Below are positions 39,001 through 50,930 of a stretch of 64,000 nucleotides of DNA, one piece after another. The notes under the pieces were generated by a model that worked only from the letters and a program-made list of their open reading frames with translations, had not been told where the DNA came from and ran no database searches. Both the position numbers and the translations under genes were made by a program. How positions within the stretch are numbered: the stretch's first letter is position 1; each line of letters opens with the position of its first letter. This stretch comes from Paratinospora sagittata. Lineage: Eukaryota; Streptophyta; Magnoliopsida; Ranunculales; Menispermaceae. The DNA is taken from NCBI GenBank assembly GCA_035771175.1, contig CM069613.1, positions 5,142,001-5,206,000 on the forward strand, read 5' to 3'.

Positions 39001-41154
39001 GCCAAAACCCTTAACACAAAAAAGACCAAGTCAAATCAATCTTTGTAGTAATTCTAAAATCCAATATTTCAGACATATATCCCATACCCATGTCTGTAAC
39101 AACCCCAAAAATTTACCATTTTCTTTTCTTTTAAAACAAAAAATACAAATACAGTCACACGATGGAAAATAGACCCAAAAAACTCAACCGGAAAACCCTG
39201 GGCGAAACGGCCAATTACAGTCTACGTGCCCTTGGGACGTCCCCTTCTCCTGAATTTTCTATAAATAGGGAGGGGGGGACCACCACTCCAACCCCCGAAC
39301 CATTTCCCGTTTTCTCAACCAGGTTGTACATCCAAAGACACCCCGATGCCACAATCTTTGAAGGTGGGAATGAAAGCCTAGGTTTGTGTATCTTATCTTT
39401 ATAATAATGATTACATTGCTTTATGCATCTATATTGTTACCATGCCTTTACTAATTCATGCACTTATTATTGAATATCATGAAACTTGAGCTGTTATACA
39501 TCTGGGACGTTGGACCTATGAGTTTTGAGCAACTATATGTTGGGCTCATGAGGTGCCTTCGTCGCCATCTTAGCTGCTACATGTTGTTACTTGAGGCACT
39601 CGACCCATGAGTTTCAAGTTGCATTGCGCTGGGCTCATGGGGTCAAGTTGCCACCATTGAATGCTTGATTGTATTTGTTGTGGTTTAACATGCTTGATGA
39701 TTATTGTTATGTATTTATTATTGTTTACATAAGCTACGTTTATCACGTTTGATCCACTGAGTTGTTGAGCTCACCCCGTTGCTAATCTTTCCAGAGAAGT
39801 AAGATGGGTTAGGATGGACGTCTTCAGGGGGCGCTTGCCGACCCCCGTTCATGTAGGGACTTACCTTTTTGTTTTCCCGGCAAGTCCTTCCTAGTGCAGG
39901 AACGACATTCCTCCTTTACCTTTTTGTTTTTCTTTTGTAGGGGCACAGTCCTTTCAACTCTTTTTGCACCCCTTTATGGGAAGGAATGTAATATTAACTC
40001 TATTTTGTAAAAATCCTTTGAATATTTTGTAATTAATGGTTTTTGGGACACTATGCTTCTGTGCACTCGACTTAATTATCATGCCCAGCCACATGTGCGC
40101 TACGAATGCAGTAACTGTGATTTAATACATGTGCCTCAGCAGGGTGTGACAATGTCGGTATCATGAAGTGTCAACACAGGTACATTGGGCTAAAATAAAG
40201 AGTCCAGGTAACATAGGATAGGCCAAAATCCAAAAAAGACCAAGTCAAATCAATCTACTATTTGTTGAAACGCGTGAGTTCAAGAGAGTTAAATTCCAGC
40301 AATAAAATGATAAACACTATAGATATGAGTACCCTGCACTTTGAGAATGCATCAGATGCTTCATCTCACTCGTGAATCAAGCTCATCATAGAAAACTTTA
40401 AAATTGAGAAAGTTTTAATGCCACGTGACTTCAATGTAAATTAGGTTATCAATTTGGGAAATTTTAAGTGCATCAGAGGCACTAATTCTGCCTGTGAATT
40501 AAACTGTTTGATGCCAGATCAGAGTCATCATACCAGGTTTGTGAATGAAAACTCAAATCCGAAACCAAAAAAAGCAAATAAGAAGCAAGAAATTGCAATA
40601 AAAAAAATAAGAAGTAATGGAAAAGGGATGGTGAATTAAGCTATTTGCAATAAGGAGGGAGGCAACAACTTCTTTCACTTTTCATGGTCCTTTTATGTGC
40701 AGAACATTTCTTGGAAGAGCCTAACTTGGACAACACTAACATAAACCCCAGATTCTCACCTACTAAAGACAACTAAGCTTGTCACAGAGTGTTCATTTGT
40801 CTGTTCACTGCTGTGTTTCATCCAGGAGCTAGTACTAAAAGCTCCATACACTTCCAATTATTCCAAAGAAAATTTAGATCCTATTCACAATTCCAATAAG
40901 CCTCACAGCAGAACTACCTAATATAAATAACACGTCAAATGAACACTAATCAATTAGATAAACCCTAACTTCCACATACACGCATAAAATGCACATCAAA
41001 GAGGCTTGAAAATTCAAACATCAGACGGATCAAATGTACGCTTCAATCGAAACCCTAACTGCGCATCCAAAAATTAAGATCGAAAGAAGATGAGAGTGAG
41101 CGAAACCTGGTAGACATATGGTTGGAAAGGCGTGGAGAAGAACGGTGCAGCCAT
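30097..41154 (-). CDS. AIM24-domain protein with C-terminal membrane segment, 10 exons, 281 aa
   Basis: Member of the AIM24 family (beta-barrel domain similar to tryptophan RNA-binding attenuator protein); the yeast member acts in mitochondrial inner-membrane organisation, and the plant role is not established. Exons (minus): 41154-41107, 38239-38180, 38069-38030, 33589-33411, 33227-33189, 33021-32935, 32740-32680, 31196-31072, 30440-30349, 30211-30097. All junctions are GT/AG, phases agree, total 846 nt. It starts MAAPFFSTPFQPYVYQ. The AIM24 core includes SMCYMSGSIQMDN, MWQWLFGKSVTS, GFVGIAAPSLARILP, GQGLAFIVAGGS, VLVVDASCVVAM and GPGIVFLQSLPF. A hydrophobic segment (FFIQIAIFFVLAYVMIVSS) lies within the last 30 residues, like a tail anchor. 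Introns 1 (2.9 kb) and 3 (4.4 kb) are large, and introns 1 and 7 contain transposons. Confidence 0.9.
32055..32651. mobile_element. non-autonomous hAT-like element, 597 bp, perfect 8-bp target duplication
   Basis: The ends are exact inverted repeats over about 14 bp: CAGTGTTTTCAAGG at the left and CCTTGAAAACACTG at the right. Weaker inverted similarity (GCCTTGGCGGTTGCCTAG type) extends inward. AGTTAGAG is duplicated at 32047-32054 and 32652-32659. The CAGTG start and 8-bp duplication are hAT hallmarks. There is no transposase frame, so it was moved in trans. It lies in intron 7 of the AIM24 gene, ending 18 bp from that intron's splice donor. Confidence 0.93.
33590..38029 (-). other. 4.4-kb intron 3 of the AIM24 gene
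   Basis: It is AT-rich sequence without a convincing coding frame. CCAACCCAACCAAA-type patches at about 35455-35560 and 36060-36150, on opposite strands, look like decayed repeats. No bounded element was found. Confidence 0.5.
38637..38995. mobile_element. MITE copy 2
   Basis: Same family as 11857-12203: left end CTATGTTACTTGGACTCG, right end GAGTCCAGGTAACATAG, and interior GGGATATGGGGACTC and CATACCCATGCC. It lies in intron 1 of the AIM24 gene. I could not find a clean flanking duplication. Its right half is tandemly duplicated downstream. Confidence 0.85.
38889..40260. repeat. tandem duplication (period 159 bp) of the MITE right half plus flank, split by a solo LTR
   Basis: Unit 1 runs from GTAATTCTAAAATCCAATAT at 38889 through the MITE end into GATAGGCCAAAACCC and CAAGTCAAATCAATCT. 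Unit 2 starts at 39048, is cut at 39094, and resumes at 40152 to end again in GATAGGCCAAAATCC and CAAGTCAAATCAATCT near 40257. Confidence 0.88.
39095..40151. mobile_element. solo LTR, 1,057 bp, with perfect 5-bp target duplication
   Basis: It begins TGTAACAACCCC and ends GGGTGTGACA. It is flanked by ATGTC at 39090-39094 and 40152-40156. Removing it rejoins the MITE sequence exactly. A CTATAAATAG TATA-type motif occurs at about 39260. TGTAACA-type starts and roughly 1-kb size fit a Ty3/gypsy LTR, but there is no internal coding part to prove the superfamily. A solo LTR arises by recombination between the two LTRs of a full element. Confidence 0.9.
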
Positions 41155-43675
41155 GGCGATTGACGAACAAGCTTCTGAAAACGTCACGAATCAAGACAGG
41201 AAATTCGAGAAGCCATTGGAGATCTGTCAATGGGAACTCAACCGCTCCATTTGAACAAGATCGGAGAGACAAAATTTAATTTGAGAAAATAAATAAATCT
41301 CCGTCTACTCTCGAATCAAATAGAACTTTTTTTTTTCTAATTTCTGGAAGAGATTTTTGGTTTACAGTTCGCAGGACGTTTTAGGATTTTGTTTTATTTG
41401 ACGTTCCGGAAATACCCGTGTTTTGGCAAACAGTCTCCTGGAATGATCCCGCGGTTTCGGTGTTTTTGAGTCCAGACGGCAAGGGCATATTTGCGACTTC
41501 AATTTCGACGCTGCTGTGTCTCGCGCTTCGTTTTGGAATTTGTTGACAACTCGGCAAATTTTATTACGTGGACTGATATGATTGGCTGATTACTAAGTCA
41601 GGACGTGTCACAAGTGATCGTGTCCAGGATACGAATTTACACTGACCAACCCCAATTGTGTCCACGTGAGTAGCACGTGGTTTAGTGGATGCATATTTAT
41701 CTGGATGATCAAATAAATAAATTTATATAACATTGTCCTTTTTTTTTCTTTCTTCTTTTTTATTAAGAATAAATAATTAATTGTATAATCAACATTATCA
41801 CCATATATCACACTCTTGAAAAAGTATCAGGCTTATTTATTTTTGACCTATTAATTTCTTTCACCCTTTAAGGCGAGACAGTAACAAGAGTTGTTGATTT
41901 TGAACCGTTGAAGAGAAATTTGTAAGTGTATGTCTGATTGTTATTTTTTTGTTTAAGAATATATCAAAATTACAAATCAAATAGAACCTAAAGTTTCATA
42001 AAAAGGAATGCATGATTTCAAAACAATACACATTAGAGATTTGTAATTAAGAAAAAAAAGTTTAATGTCTAAAGGTGATAATATTTTAGTAACAAAAAAT
42101 GACCAAAGAGAACATTTTCTTTTTAATGAAATATCGAAAGTAAAATATCAATTTTTTTTTTTTAAATGTGTCTCAAATCAAGAATACAATTTAAAAACAA
42201 AAATTCAAAAAATGACTTTTAATCGTTTGTTTTCTTATTAAAATTTTCAAAATCTGTTTTTGATCACAATAAAACCAATTGAGTTTTCTTTGTTTTGAGA
42301 TTTTCAAATGAAGAAAACTGTTCCCAAATGATGAACCAAACAAGGTATTGTTTTTCTTGTTAAATGACAATTCTTAAACTATATCAAGTAAGGCCAACTT
42401 AACATCTTACTATGATTTATAAAAATGTTGTTTTATGATCAAGGTTAGCTTGAATAACTAGTGGGACTGCTACTCGTGTCTCCACAGGTCATAATAAAAT
42501 GGTTAGGGTTTTATACAAATACAATTTTAACAAAATCGAGAACAAGTAAAATTTTATAATTTAAAACCTTTGTTTTTGAAAAAATGGTGTTATTAAATTG
42601 TTTGGTAACTTTACATATAAAAAAAAAAGTTCTATTTAAAAATTTTATTTTAAAGGTGTTGTATGGTAACCTTATATTCCAATCATTTATTTTTTTAGTG
42701 TTGATATAAGGTCGGAAGACAGCACATAAAGGCCAGAGAAAGTCAGAATTATTCGGTAGGGCCAAGAAAACGAGCATAGCAGCGAGAGACACGTGAGATT
42801 CGAATAGAGACCATGCGAATCAATTACTATAGTTTCGCTCCTACTTTTATTAGAGGAGGAACAACTTTCATTTAATTGTAAAGAAATATAATCAAAATCC
42901 TTATTTCGAATGAAAGAGTTTAAATACACACCATTGGAATTAGTCAACATTTGCGTTTATATGACTATATAAATACACAAGATTAATAATTAAACTAAAC
43001 TTAAAAACAATTATTCACTATATAACAATTATATTGAATATTTATTATACTTTATAATAATATATTTCAATTATTATTAAAATTATTTACTATATACAGA
43101 TTTGTACATAAAATAATTATAATTTTATTTACTACCCATTTAGATAGATCGAATACATTTTTTTTTTTTGTTCGATGTCCCTCTCTAATAAGTATGTAGG
43201 TGCCCTTATTTATTTATATTTTTTTCAATCCGGACTCAACACTTATATATATATTTTAATTTAGACAATAACAATATTTAAGTCCCGGGTTTAGTTCATG
43301 ATTCTGTTATAATTTTTTATATGTAAAAATCTAAAAATATCTAAAAACTCATTTAGTTTAAAAGATTTGAAAAATAAATTTTTATTTATTTTTGTTAAAG
43401 AAATAAGTTATTTTGAAAAACAGATAAAAAATTATTTTTTTAAGTTTTCTCTTTTTAGATTATATACTTGTTTCAGCGTTATTTGTTTACGTTTTTGCAT
43501 CGATACTTATTTTCCTTATACACCTATTTATTTCCCTTGTGATAACACGATCTTAAACCCAAAGCATAAAAACAAAACCCGGCTCCTCCTACATCACTCC
43601 ACAGTCGGCGCGTCGAAGACACAGAACAGAAGCTAAGCGATTCCAGAACTACAGAACCGACGACGACAAGATTCA
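41155..43675. other. divergent spacer between AIM24 (-) and TSR2 (+)
   Basis: Both genes are read outward, so both promoters lie here. The ends (41155-41600 and 43550-43675) are less AT-rich and probably transcribed leaders. The middle is very AT-rich with poly-A/T runs and no recognised gene. CACGTGG occurs near 41674-41680. Confidence 0.5.
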
Positions 43676-46600
43676 ATGAGTTCCGTTAATGGAGGCCAAG
43701 CGCCTCCTCAGCAACTGAGACCGAACTGCCTTCCTCTTTTCGCGGAGGGGATCTCGCTCGTGCTGTCCCGATGGACTGCGCTTCGGATGGCCGTCGAGAA
43801 CGAGTGGGGTGGCAGAGATTCTCACGGCAAATCCGAGCAACTCGCTTCCGATATCTTCCACTGGTTCTCTCAACCCAAAGGTACGTAGGTGTGTGTCTAG
43901 GGTTTTGAAATTCTAAGATCAGCGGTATATATATATATATATATATTTTTTTGGTGGTTCTTGTTTTGTGAATAAAATTTTGATTTATTGACTGTGTTTG
44001 TGTTTGGTCGGTGCTTCAGAAACTTGAATTCAATCTGGATATAGAAAATTTAGAACTTTTCATCGTTTTCTAAAAACAATCTATTTTCTCTTTTTAGAAA
44101 GAGTTGAAAACTGTTGTCAGAGTCACTCAAATCAAACGGATTTTCTGTGTTTTCAAAATCTCAGATACAGAAAAATAGAAAACTCAGAACACAACGAACG
44201 TTTCATCATTTTCTAAAAACAACCTATTTTTTCTTTAGAAGAAAAAGTTGAAAACTGTTTTCAGAGTCACTCAAACCAAACGGATCTGTGTTTCGAAAAT
44301 CTCGCATACGGAAGAATGTATTTGAATTACAAATTAGTTTCTTTAGTTGTTAGGGGCGGCGGAGGTCCTGATTTCGTTTAACCTATTGATTTTGTGTTTT
44401 TCAGAGCCATTGTATATCGATGATTTGGAGAATATTCTCGATGAGAGCATGATGCTTTCCTTCAATACGGAAATTGAGGATGGCAGTGTTGAGGAGGTAC
44501 GCGCTATTTGCCTATTCATCAAGTATATCCTAGTGGATTTTTTTTCTTTTTTCATTTGTTAATTAATTTAATTTTTCCTTGGAGTGCTGAGATTAATTTT
44601 TTAAACATAATTTGGAATTGAAGTATTTTTGATGATAGAGTATATGCTTTTGCCAGTTGTTAATGATTCCACTAATCTTAATCTGTATTTTGTTATCTTC
44701 ATTATTATTTTTCAAGGCCTTAGGCTTAATGCTGCTTAAGTGTATATGCTTTGCATATTGTAGAAGCGCAGAGTATAAAGTAAGCTATAAATAGAACTAG
44801 TTCATACTTGTTGTAGAGTCTCTTTATTATAAACAGCCTAATTTTTTTAAAAGATATTAGTGGAATAAAGTTAGGATTTTGTATTATCAATTTTTTTCTT
44901 AAAATATTAGAGTCTTTATTTTTTTTAATGTAAGTTTTTTTAGTAGAAAAGTGGTTTATACCTTGAATTACCTCTCAAAGGAAAATTAGCCCTCCCAATT
45001 TTTTAAAACCTCGTAAGCATGCTCATTAGCTCAAGCTGATAACTTCTAACTGTTGGTGATAAGCATTCTTAGATATCATGGGTAATTTGAAATTGGTTCT
45101 ATTTTCCCATTGGTTTAATTATCATTGCCTAGTATTCGGAATCCAAAAACATTTAATTATTTTGAAGGATTCAACAAAGCCTTTATATTTCTTAAAAAAA
45201 AAAAAAAAAACCAAGACCTTTCTATGTTTATGTTTAGCTGCTTATGAATCATTTGTAACCAACTTCAAGCAGGTTGCAGAAGAGTTGATGATTATGCATG
45301 AAGATTTTCTGCAAGGAAATTACCAATCAATTGAAAAACTAAGGAATTCCAGCTTTGGAGCAGAAGCTGTATCTCAAAGTAGAAGGGTAACTATCTAACT
45401 ACAGCCATGGTTATTAGTGTGACTTTTTTTTTTTTCTTGTTTCATTTAATTGAAGATTTGTTGATACCTACTTGGAGCAATGTTTCATAGTTCAATTTCC
45501 CATCAGAGGTGGAATTTCTTAAGATTCTAGAGGAAAAGTTGGGCAAGTGGTGATGTCATAACTCCATGAATAAATTTATACATATGTAGCAAGGTTCAAC
45601 ATTACCTATGAAATCTAAAACGCAAAATTGACAATTTGACATAAACCTCATGAATTCTCACAGAAGACAATTGCCCCAACTTTATTTTTTATTTTTTGCT
45701 TTATTTATCTTTGTTTTTGTTTCTTAATTTCTGTTTGTTGTTGGAGGCTGGAGGGAGGGGAGGAGATGTTAAATCAAACCTATCAAGCAAACTAGAGTAA
45801 CTACAAAAGAATATGTTGTGCATACCGAGTGGACGATAAAAAAGGGTGAAAAAATCAATATACAGATTTTTAAGCAAAAAGTCTAAGATCCAAATTATGG
45901 AATGAAAAAGGGGAAAAAAATGGAGATATTTTAAAGAATGAAGAAAAAAATAATGTATTAGTTTAAAAGTCAAGTTTTACAGCTTTTTTTTTTTTTTTTA
46001 AATAAAAAAACCCTAAAAGCAGATAAAAAATTACAAAACCCTGAAAGATGCGAAGAACTTTTCATGTCATGCGCCACTCGTTTACATTGTCATTGTTGTC
46101 ATCATCATCATTATCATCACATGCAACAATATGGAATTTGTTTTACTATCAATTGGTTGCTGATCTTATTTCTCAACTTCCACTTAATTTTGTCATCAAT
46201 TAAGTAGATTTGTGCTCTTCCTTCTTCTTGTTGAAAATGAAGTTTTTCTTGGCTCGAATTTGTTGGAAGGACTCTGCTAGGGCCATGGTGAACCTTATAC
46301 TTGGAGGAAAAAGTTTTCCATTGCTGTCTAAGGTTCATTATATCCTTCTAGGTTATTGGGGATTTAGATCCAAGTTTCTTTTTTGCTTGCTTTCCATCCT
46401 TCCTTCAAATCTCAACCTTAGCTCATACTAAATAAACATTTATTGAGCATATTCTACTTAATTTGATTTGTCTTTGTTTGAACTTGATTGACGTGTAAAA
46501 CTAAATTGAGTTCAATTATTGGTGTTTTGGAGAAAACTATGATATGAGTGAGATTTTAGATCAAACTTGTATTTGTATTGTCAACTTTGAGGTTAAATGG

Positions 46601-49600
46601 GCTATGAGAAAGATGAAAACTATGGAGCATTTTGTCTAGACAGCGTCCTTAGAGCATTGAAATATGTGGGAGATGAATACATATCATTTTAACCTTTCTC
46701 GACGGCTAAACTTCTCCATCCCCAGGTGCTTAGAAGTTAGAATGTGTAAGGCATCCTCAAAACTAGTGTTGGATTGAGAACCTGATGTATAACATAAAGC
46801 TTGAGTCAGGTTTCCTTGTTGAAGAAGTTCCTTTTTTTTGTTATTTTTAAGTCTCATTTCAGTTTTAGTCTAGTTGTTTTTAATTTGTTTATCTAGGTTC
46901 ATCTTGTTATAAGTAGCTAACCCCATGTAGTTGGGAAAAGGCTTAGTTGAGTTGAGTTGATGATCATCATGTTATATCATTTACGCTATAACAAGAAATA
47001 TTTAAAAGTACCCTGAATAGAGTGAAAATAGGATGAGAAAAGTTGTTATAACTTTGTTGATAGCTCAGGAAAATTATTTTGAGCGTTTTAAGTTTTGATG
47101 GATATGGAGCACCGACTATGAATTTTAGGAAAGTTCTTTGTTTCATCTTCTCTACTGAATCCATTGATTCTTATGCTTCCACTACATTAAGTGGTATTAG
47201 GGCCTTGCTTGAGAGCCTATCACCTTCATCATTGTTGAAGATCATCAATCTTACATAACCAATGATCTTTGGCTAAAAAATTTGGGTTCAAAGATTGTTT
47301 GCTTACGAAGATCCAAGAGATTGTTGTCTCTATCATTGACGGGTGTTATGGAAAGAATCGAAAGATAAAACAAGAAGCAGCTAATGGAAATCAATCTACC
47401 AAGTTTCAGCCATGTTGCAAGTCTCATCTCGTTGCCATCTTGACAACACCCTCTCAACTGCCAACACATATGCTAATCTCAACAAGCCTTCTACAACATT
47501 CCTACATCTTTCCCATAACTCCATATCCTTATATGACTCTAATTCAGTCCCTACTAAACATCCTACTGTTACTTAAAATTATGGACAGTCACTTCACAAG
47601 CATTTTGTCTCTTAACAACTCCCTTACAAAAATATTCCAACATTCCATACCCTTCCCCATTATAATACACCATTCTACAAATATGCCCTACACCCAACAT
47701 CCTCTTGACTATAATATTTTTACAATTTATTATGATTTTCTGAAAGAAATTGATCCCTATTTCACCCCAACACACCAAAAACTTATCCTATGAAGTTGAT
47801 TTTTCACCCTCTTCCTTATGCACATACACATCTTCCACTTTTTCGAGACTAGCAAGCCTGTCAAAATAATTTTCCACCATGTCATAATCAACCATTCACT
47901 AATGTTGAAGTTGTGTTGAGACAGTGTTGTGAAAGTAGTACAAAAAGATGGGAATAGTTAAGAGTACTGTTAAAGGTTGCAACATGAAAGTAACTTGGTA
48001 GATTAATTTCCAATGGTTAAACTAAGGGCCTGTTTTATAAGTGAGGATGTTATGATTTTCCTGAGAAAACAAAATATTTTCTCAAAAACATAAAAAAAAG
48101 TTTTGTTTGAGAAAACAAACAAATTCTCACTTATAGAGGTGAGTAGATTCAAATTCTCATGAGAAAATTTTGGTATTGTTTATTATATTCATGTTTATAT
48201 TCAATGAAACTTCTTATTATCCTTTTTTTTTTTTGGCATCATAAGAGTGTGAAAAAGTATTTCCCATGTACAAACCAAACAACCATGAGAAAAATTCTCT
48301 GAATAATTTACTTGAGAAATTCTTTCTTAAGAAAACTTCATTTTCTCAAAAAACTTTTCTCAACTATCAAACGGGCTTAAGTGTCATTCCTTCTTCTTCC
48401 CTTAATGTTTGTAATGATAAAGAATTAAAGATAACACCCTCTTGGATCTTTGTGAGTAGAGTGATCTTTTAAACTTATTGAATCTTTGATCCAATTGGTT
48501 GTGTAGGATTGTTGATCTTTGATCGTGATGAAGGTGACAGTCTCTCAAATGAGGCTTTGATACTACTTAATATCTTGCAAAAATAAGAATCAATAGATTC
48601 AATAGAAAAGATGAAATAGGGAACTTAATAAAACTTAAAGAGTTAAAGTATAAAAGGTGATTATTGATAAAATTCATAGTTGGCGCTATATAGATAACTT
48701 CATCATGATACAACATTTGGAAATACTTCGAATAATTTCTTGAGCTAATCTACAACATAATAACAACTTCTTTGCCCGATGATAGAATTGAAACGACTAT
48801 GGCTACAAGTAGAATTGGAACATCTTGAAAAAAGAAACTTAGCTCAAGCTTTATCTTCAACATCAATTATGATCGGGCTCTCTCTCATTGCATTTGTTGC
48901 TTTGGTGATATGACGAGAGATGAGGACGACTTTCCATTTTGTAGGAGTGGAGCTTGGTAACTCGACTTTTGAAGCAAAAGCTGTTGGATTGCATAGGGGC
49001 CTCACCTATGCTATAACTATGTGTATCACGTTCTTTTTCTTTTTTTTTGGATAAGAGACTACTTCATTCAAGCCAAAATGTGCGTACATCCTTGAGCATT
49101 CACTTGGATGTTAAAACATTTGTCTCTCTCTCATTTTCCTCTTCCTCTTCTTTCTCTCTTGCTCTTTCACAACCTTTTTATCTACATTGTGCTTTAGTGA
49201 TATAGTTTGTATTATTCTTTATACATTATAGCATGTGTTTTAAATTTGATTTAAAATGTTCAATAAAAGTTTCGTGCATCATTATTTACTTGGTGTAACT
49301 TGGTTTAGTTTTCTTTGATGTGCCAATATCCTACATGTTCACATGCTTAGAATCACAGACATTTGGATTTTGACAATTTAAATTCTAGTTTTAAGATTCT
49401 CCCTACTTATTGAGTACAAAGTCATATTTTAGATGTCCCCATGACTTACTCTTTTAGACGAAGTTACCTGTACATAAAGTCTAAGTGTTCTCTTATTAAC
49501 CTTCTTGGTTTGAACCAATGCTCAATGGTTGGATACATGGTATACATTAGCTATGAGGTCGTGGGTTGAACGCCACTATTGCTGAAAAAAAAGAAAAAAA

Positions 49601-50930
49601 GTTAGGGGAAGGTCAAAATTGACTTAGATTGTAATTATGTGGAAAAAAATATAGCCACCCTTGAGTCTTGACTAACAAACAATATGGTCGTACATAGAGT
49701 CAAATGTCGGAACAAGATTTGTGTACGTAGCACATAGTTTGGATGAGGCTTTGTGTTATTGCTGCTGCTGCATCCTTTCTGTATCGTGGGTTTTCCTTTC
49801 CCCATTGTTAAATATTTATTCAATCAATTGATAATTTTCTCTCTTATTGTTGTTGTGTGAACTATTAGTATCATTCGCAAAACTATAAATCAATAGGTTA
49901 AAATTGTTGGCCCAGAATTAAGTCCAAGAGAGGGGAGCGTGCTCCTTTAGTAGGGAATGTGCTCCTTAAAATTTAGAATTCAAAATTTTCCCTTGGGTTT
50001 TTGGGTAGCACACTCCAATAGGTGAGGAGTGCACTCCAACAACTTTTCACCGAGACACTTTGTAGAGCATGCACCCTCTAAGTGGAGCTCATGTTCATGC
50101 CTTGGATTTGAAAATTTCGAATTTTGACACAAATTTTTCGAGAGTTTTGGTTTGAGAACATTTAAGAAGGTCAAAATAGGTTAAAATCAAGTTTCTTTAC
50201 TTTTGAAAACACTTAGAACATTTTCATGAAGTTTTTCAAATCAAAATCGAAAACTTGTATGATTTTTAAAAACTGATTAAGCGCATGCATGAATGATTTG
50301 GTTGAGTAACTTGGAAAGCATTCAACAACCCTATACAGATCTAAGCATTTACATTTGAAAATACACTTAAAGCTTTGATGTCTTGATCTTTGATTGACTT
50401 TTTTGACTTTTGGTTGAATATCATTGACTTTGACTTTTGGTTGATCGATCATTGACTTTGACTTTCACTTAGTCTTATATAAAAGTAATCAAATTGTGAC
50501 ACTTGATCGAAGTGATTAGATCATATAGAATTTTGTTTGTAATCATCAAAATCAAAGAGGCGGGGGTCATTGAACCTACAAAAATGTCCTATCGTTGGTG
50601 TATGGCACTTTCATATGTTATTTTTACTCCCTTCTGGGATGGTAAAAAGTTTTAAAAATGTGTGAAACTTCAATATGTGTGTGTTTGGCTTTTTATTATC
50701 TAATAAAAAATACATATCTTTTTTATTTTGTATTGGGGCAGGTGGTTAATGAAGAGGATGACGAAAGCTCTGATGATGAGGAATCAGACATGGCTGTGGA
50801 TGAGCCAAAGCCAAGATTGAACTTAGAATCAGTGGAGAAGTCATCTGACCAACAAAAGCCAATAGAAGCAGTGGATGCAGATGGGTGGTCTGTAGTCCCT
50901 GCAAGGCGAAACAGGGGTAAAAAACACTAG
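43676..50930 (+). CDS. TSR2: pre-rRNA-processing protein TSR2 homologue, four exons, 199 aa
   Basis: TSR2 is the escort for ribosomal protein eS26 and is needed in 20S pre-rRNA maturation of the 40S subunit. Exons are 43676-43880, 44405-44496, 45273-45386 and 50742-50930, all GT/AG with agreeing phases, total 600 nt. The conserved TSR2 part comprises LPLFAEGISLVLSRWTALRMA, VENEWGG, ASDIFHWFSQPKEPLYIDDL and VAEELMIMHEDFLQGNYQSI. The acidic C-terminus has NEEDDESSDDEESDMAVDE, then DGWSVVPARRNRGKKH, which is the typical ending of the family. Intron 3 is unusually long at 5.36 kb because of repeats. Intron 1 carries a 144-bp-period duplication. No coding damage is seen. Confidence 0.93.
44041..44320. 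repeat. tandem duplication, two copies, period about 144 bp, in TSR2 intron 1
   Basis: Both copies carry TTTCTAAAAACAA, AGTTGAAAACTGTT, CAGAGTCACTCAAA and CAAACGGAT in the same order. AGTCAC recurs at 44121 and 44265. Several substitutions separate the copies. Confidence 0.85.
46915..46965 (+). mobile_element. RTE-type LINE (or LINE-driven SINE) 3' tail
   Basis: TAACCCCATGTAGTTGGG followed by AAAAGGCTTAGTTGAGTTGAGTTGATG is the typical 3' end of plant RTE-like LINEs, with a short simple-repeat tail instead of poly-A. The upstream boundary is unclear. Confidence 0.5.
47040..47275 (+). repeat. left arm of an inverted LTR-end/primer-site pair
   Basis: The arm contains CGACTATGAATTTT, GAATCCATTGATTCTTATG, ATTAAG and then TGGTATTAGGGCC at 47192-47204. 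The last resembles the copia initiator-Met tRNA primer site TGGTATCAGAGCC. Its reverse complement counterpart is at 48481-48768. Confidence 0.65.
48021..48383. mobile_element. possible foldback MITE between the inverted arms
   Basis: The left end CTAAGGGCCTGTTTTATAAG and the right end CTATCAAACGGGCTTAAG are imperfect inverted repeats. Interior TGAGAAAAC/GTTTTCTCA motifs also pair. This GGGCCTGTTT-type end is common in plant hAT/PIF-like MITEs. The target duplication is not certain. Confidence 0.45.
48481..48768 (-). repeat. right arm of the inverted LTR-end/primer-site pair
   Basis: Read on the minus strand it gives CGCCAACTATGAATTTT, GAATCTATTGATTCTTAT, ATTAAG and TAGTATCAAAGCC (about 48553-48565). 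The matches continue through TCACCTTCATCA and a CCTACACAACCAATTGGATC-like stretch, parallel to the left arm. Confidence 0.65.
49505..49595 (+). mobile_element. possible tRNA-derived SINE
   Basis: An A-box-like TGCTCAATGGTTGG is followed by a B-box-like GGTCGTGGGTTGAACGCC about 35 bp later and an A-rich tail (AAAAAAAAGAAAAAAAG). This is typical SINE architecture; the left end and target duplication are unproven. Confidence 0.45.

Larger units (their letters stand above)
45387..50741 (+). other. 5.36-kb intron 3 of TSR2, repeat-rich
   Basis: It holds, in order, an ATC microsatellite patch (about 46097-46120), an RTE-LINE-like 3' tail (about 46915-46965), the inverted LTR/primer-site pair (47040-48770) and a foldback MITE candidate (about 48021-48383). 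A tRNA-like SINE candidate follows at about 49505-49595. The frame 47269-47793 lies between the inverted arms and does not look like a known protein. Confidence 0.6.

Noticed and set aside
47269..47793. 174-residue plus-strand frame in TSR2 intron 3
   Set aside because: It lies between inverted repeat arms. Composition is low-complexity (Ile/Leu/Pro/Thr) and no gag or other domain is recognised.
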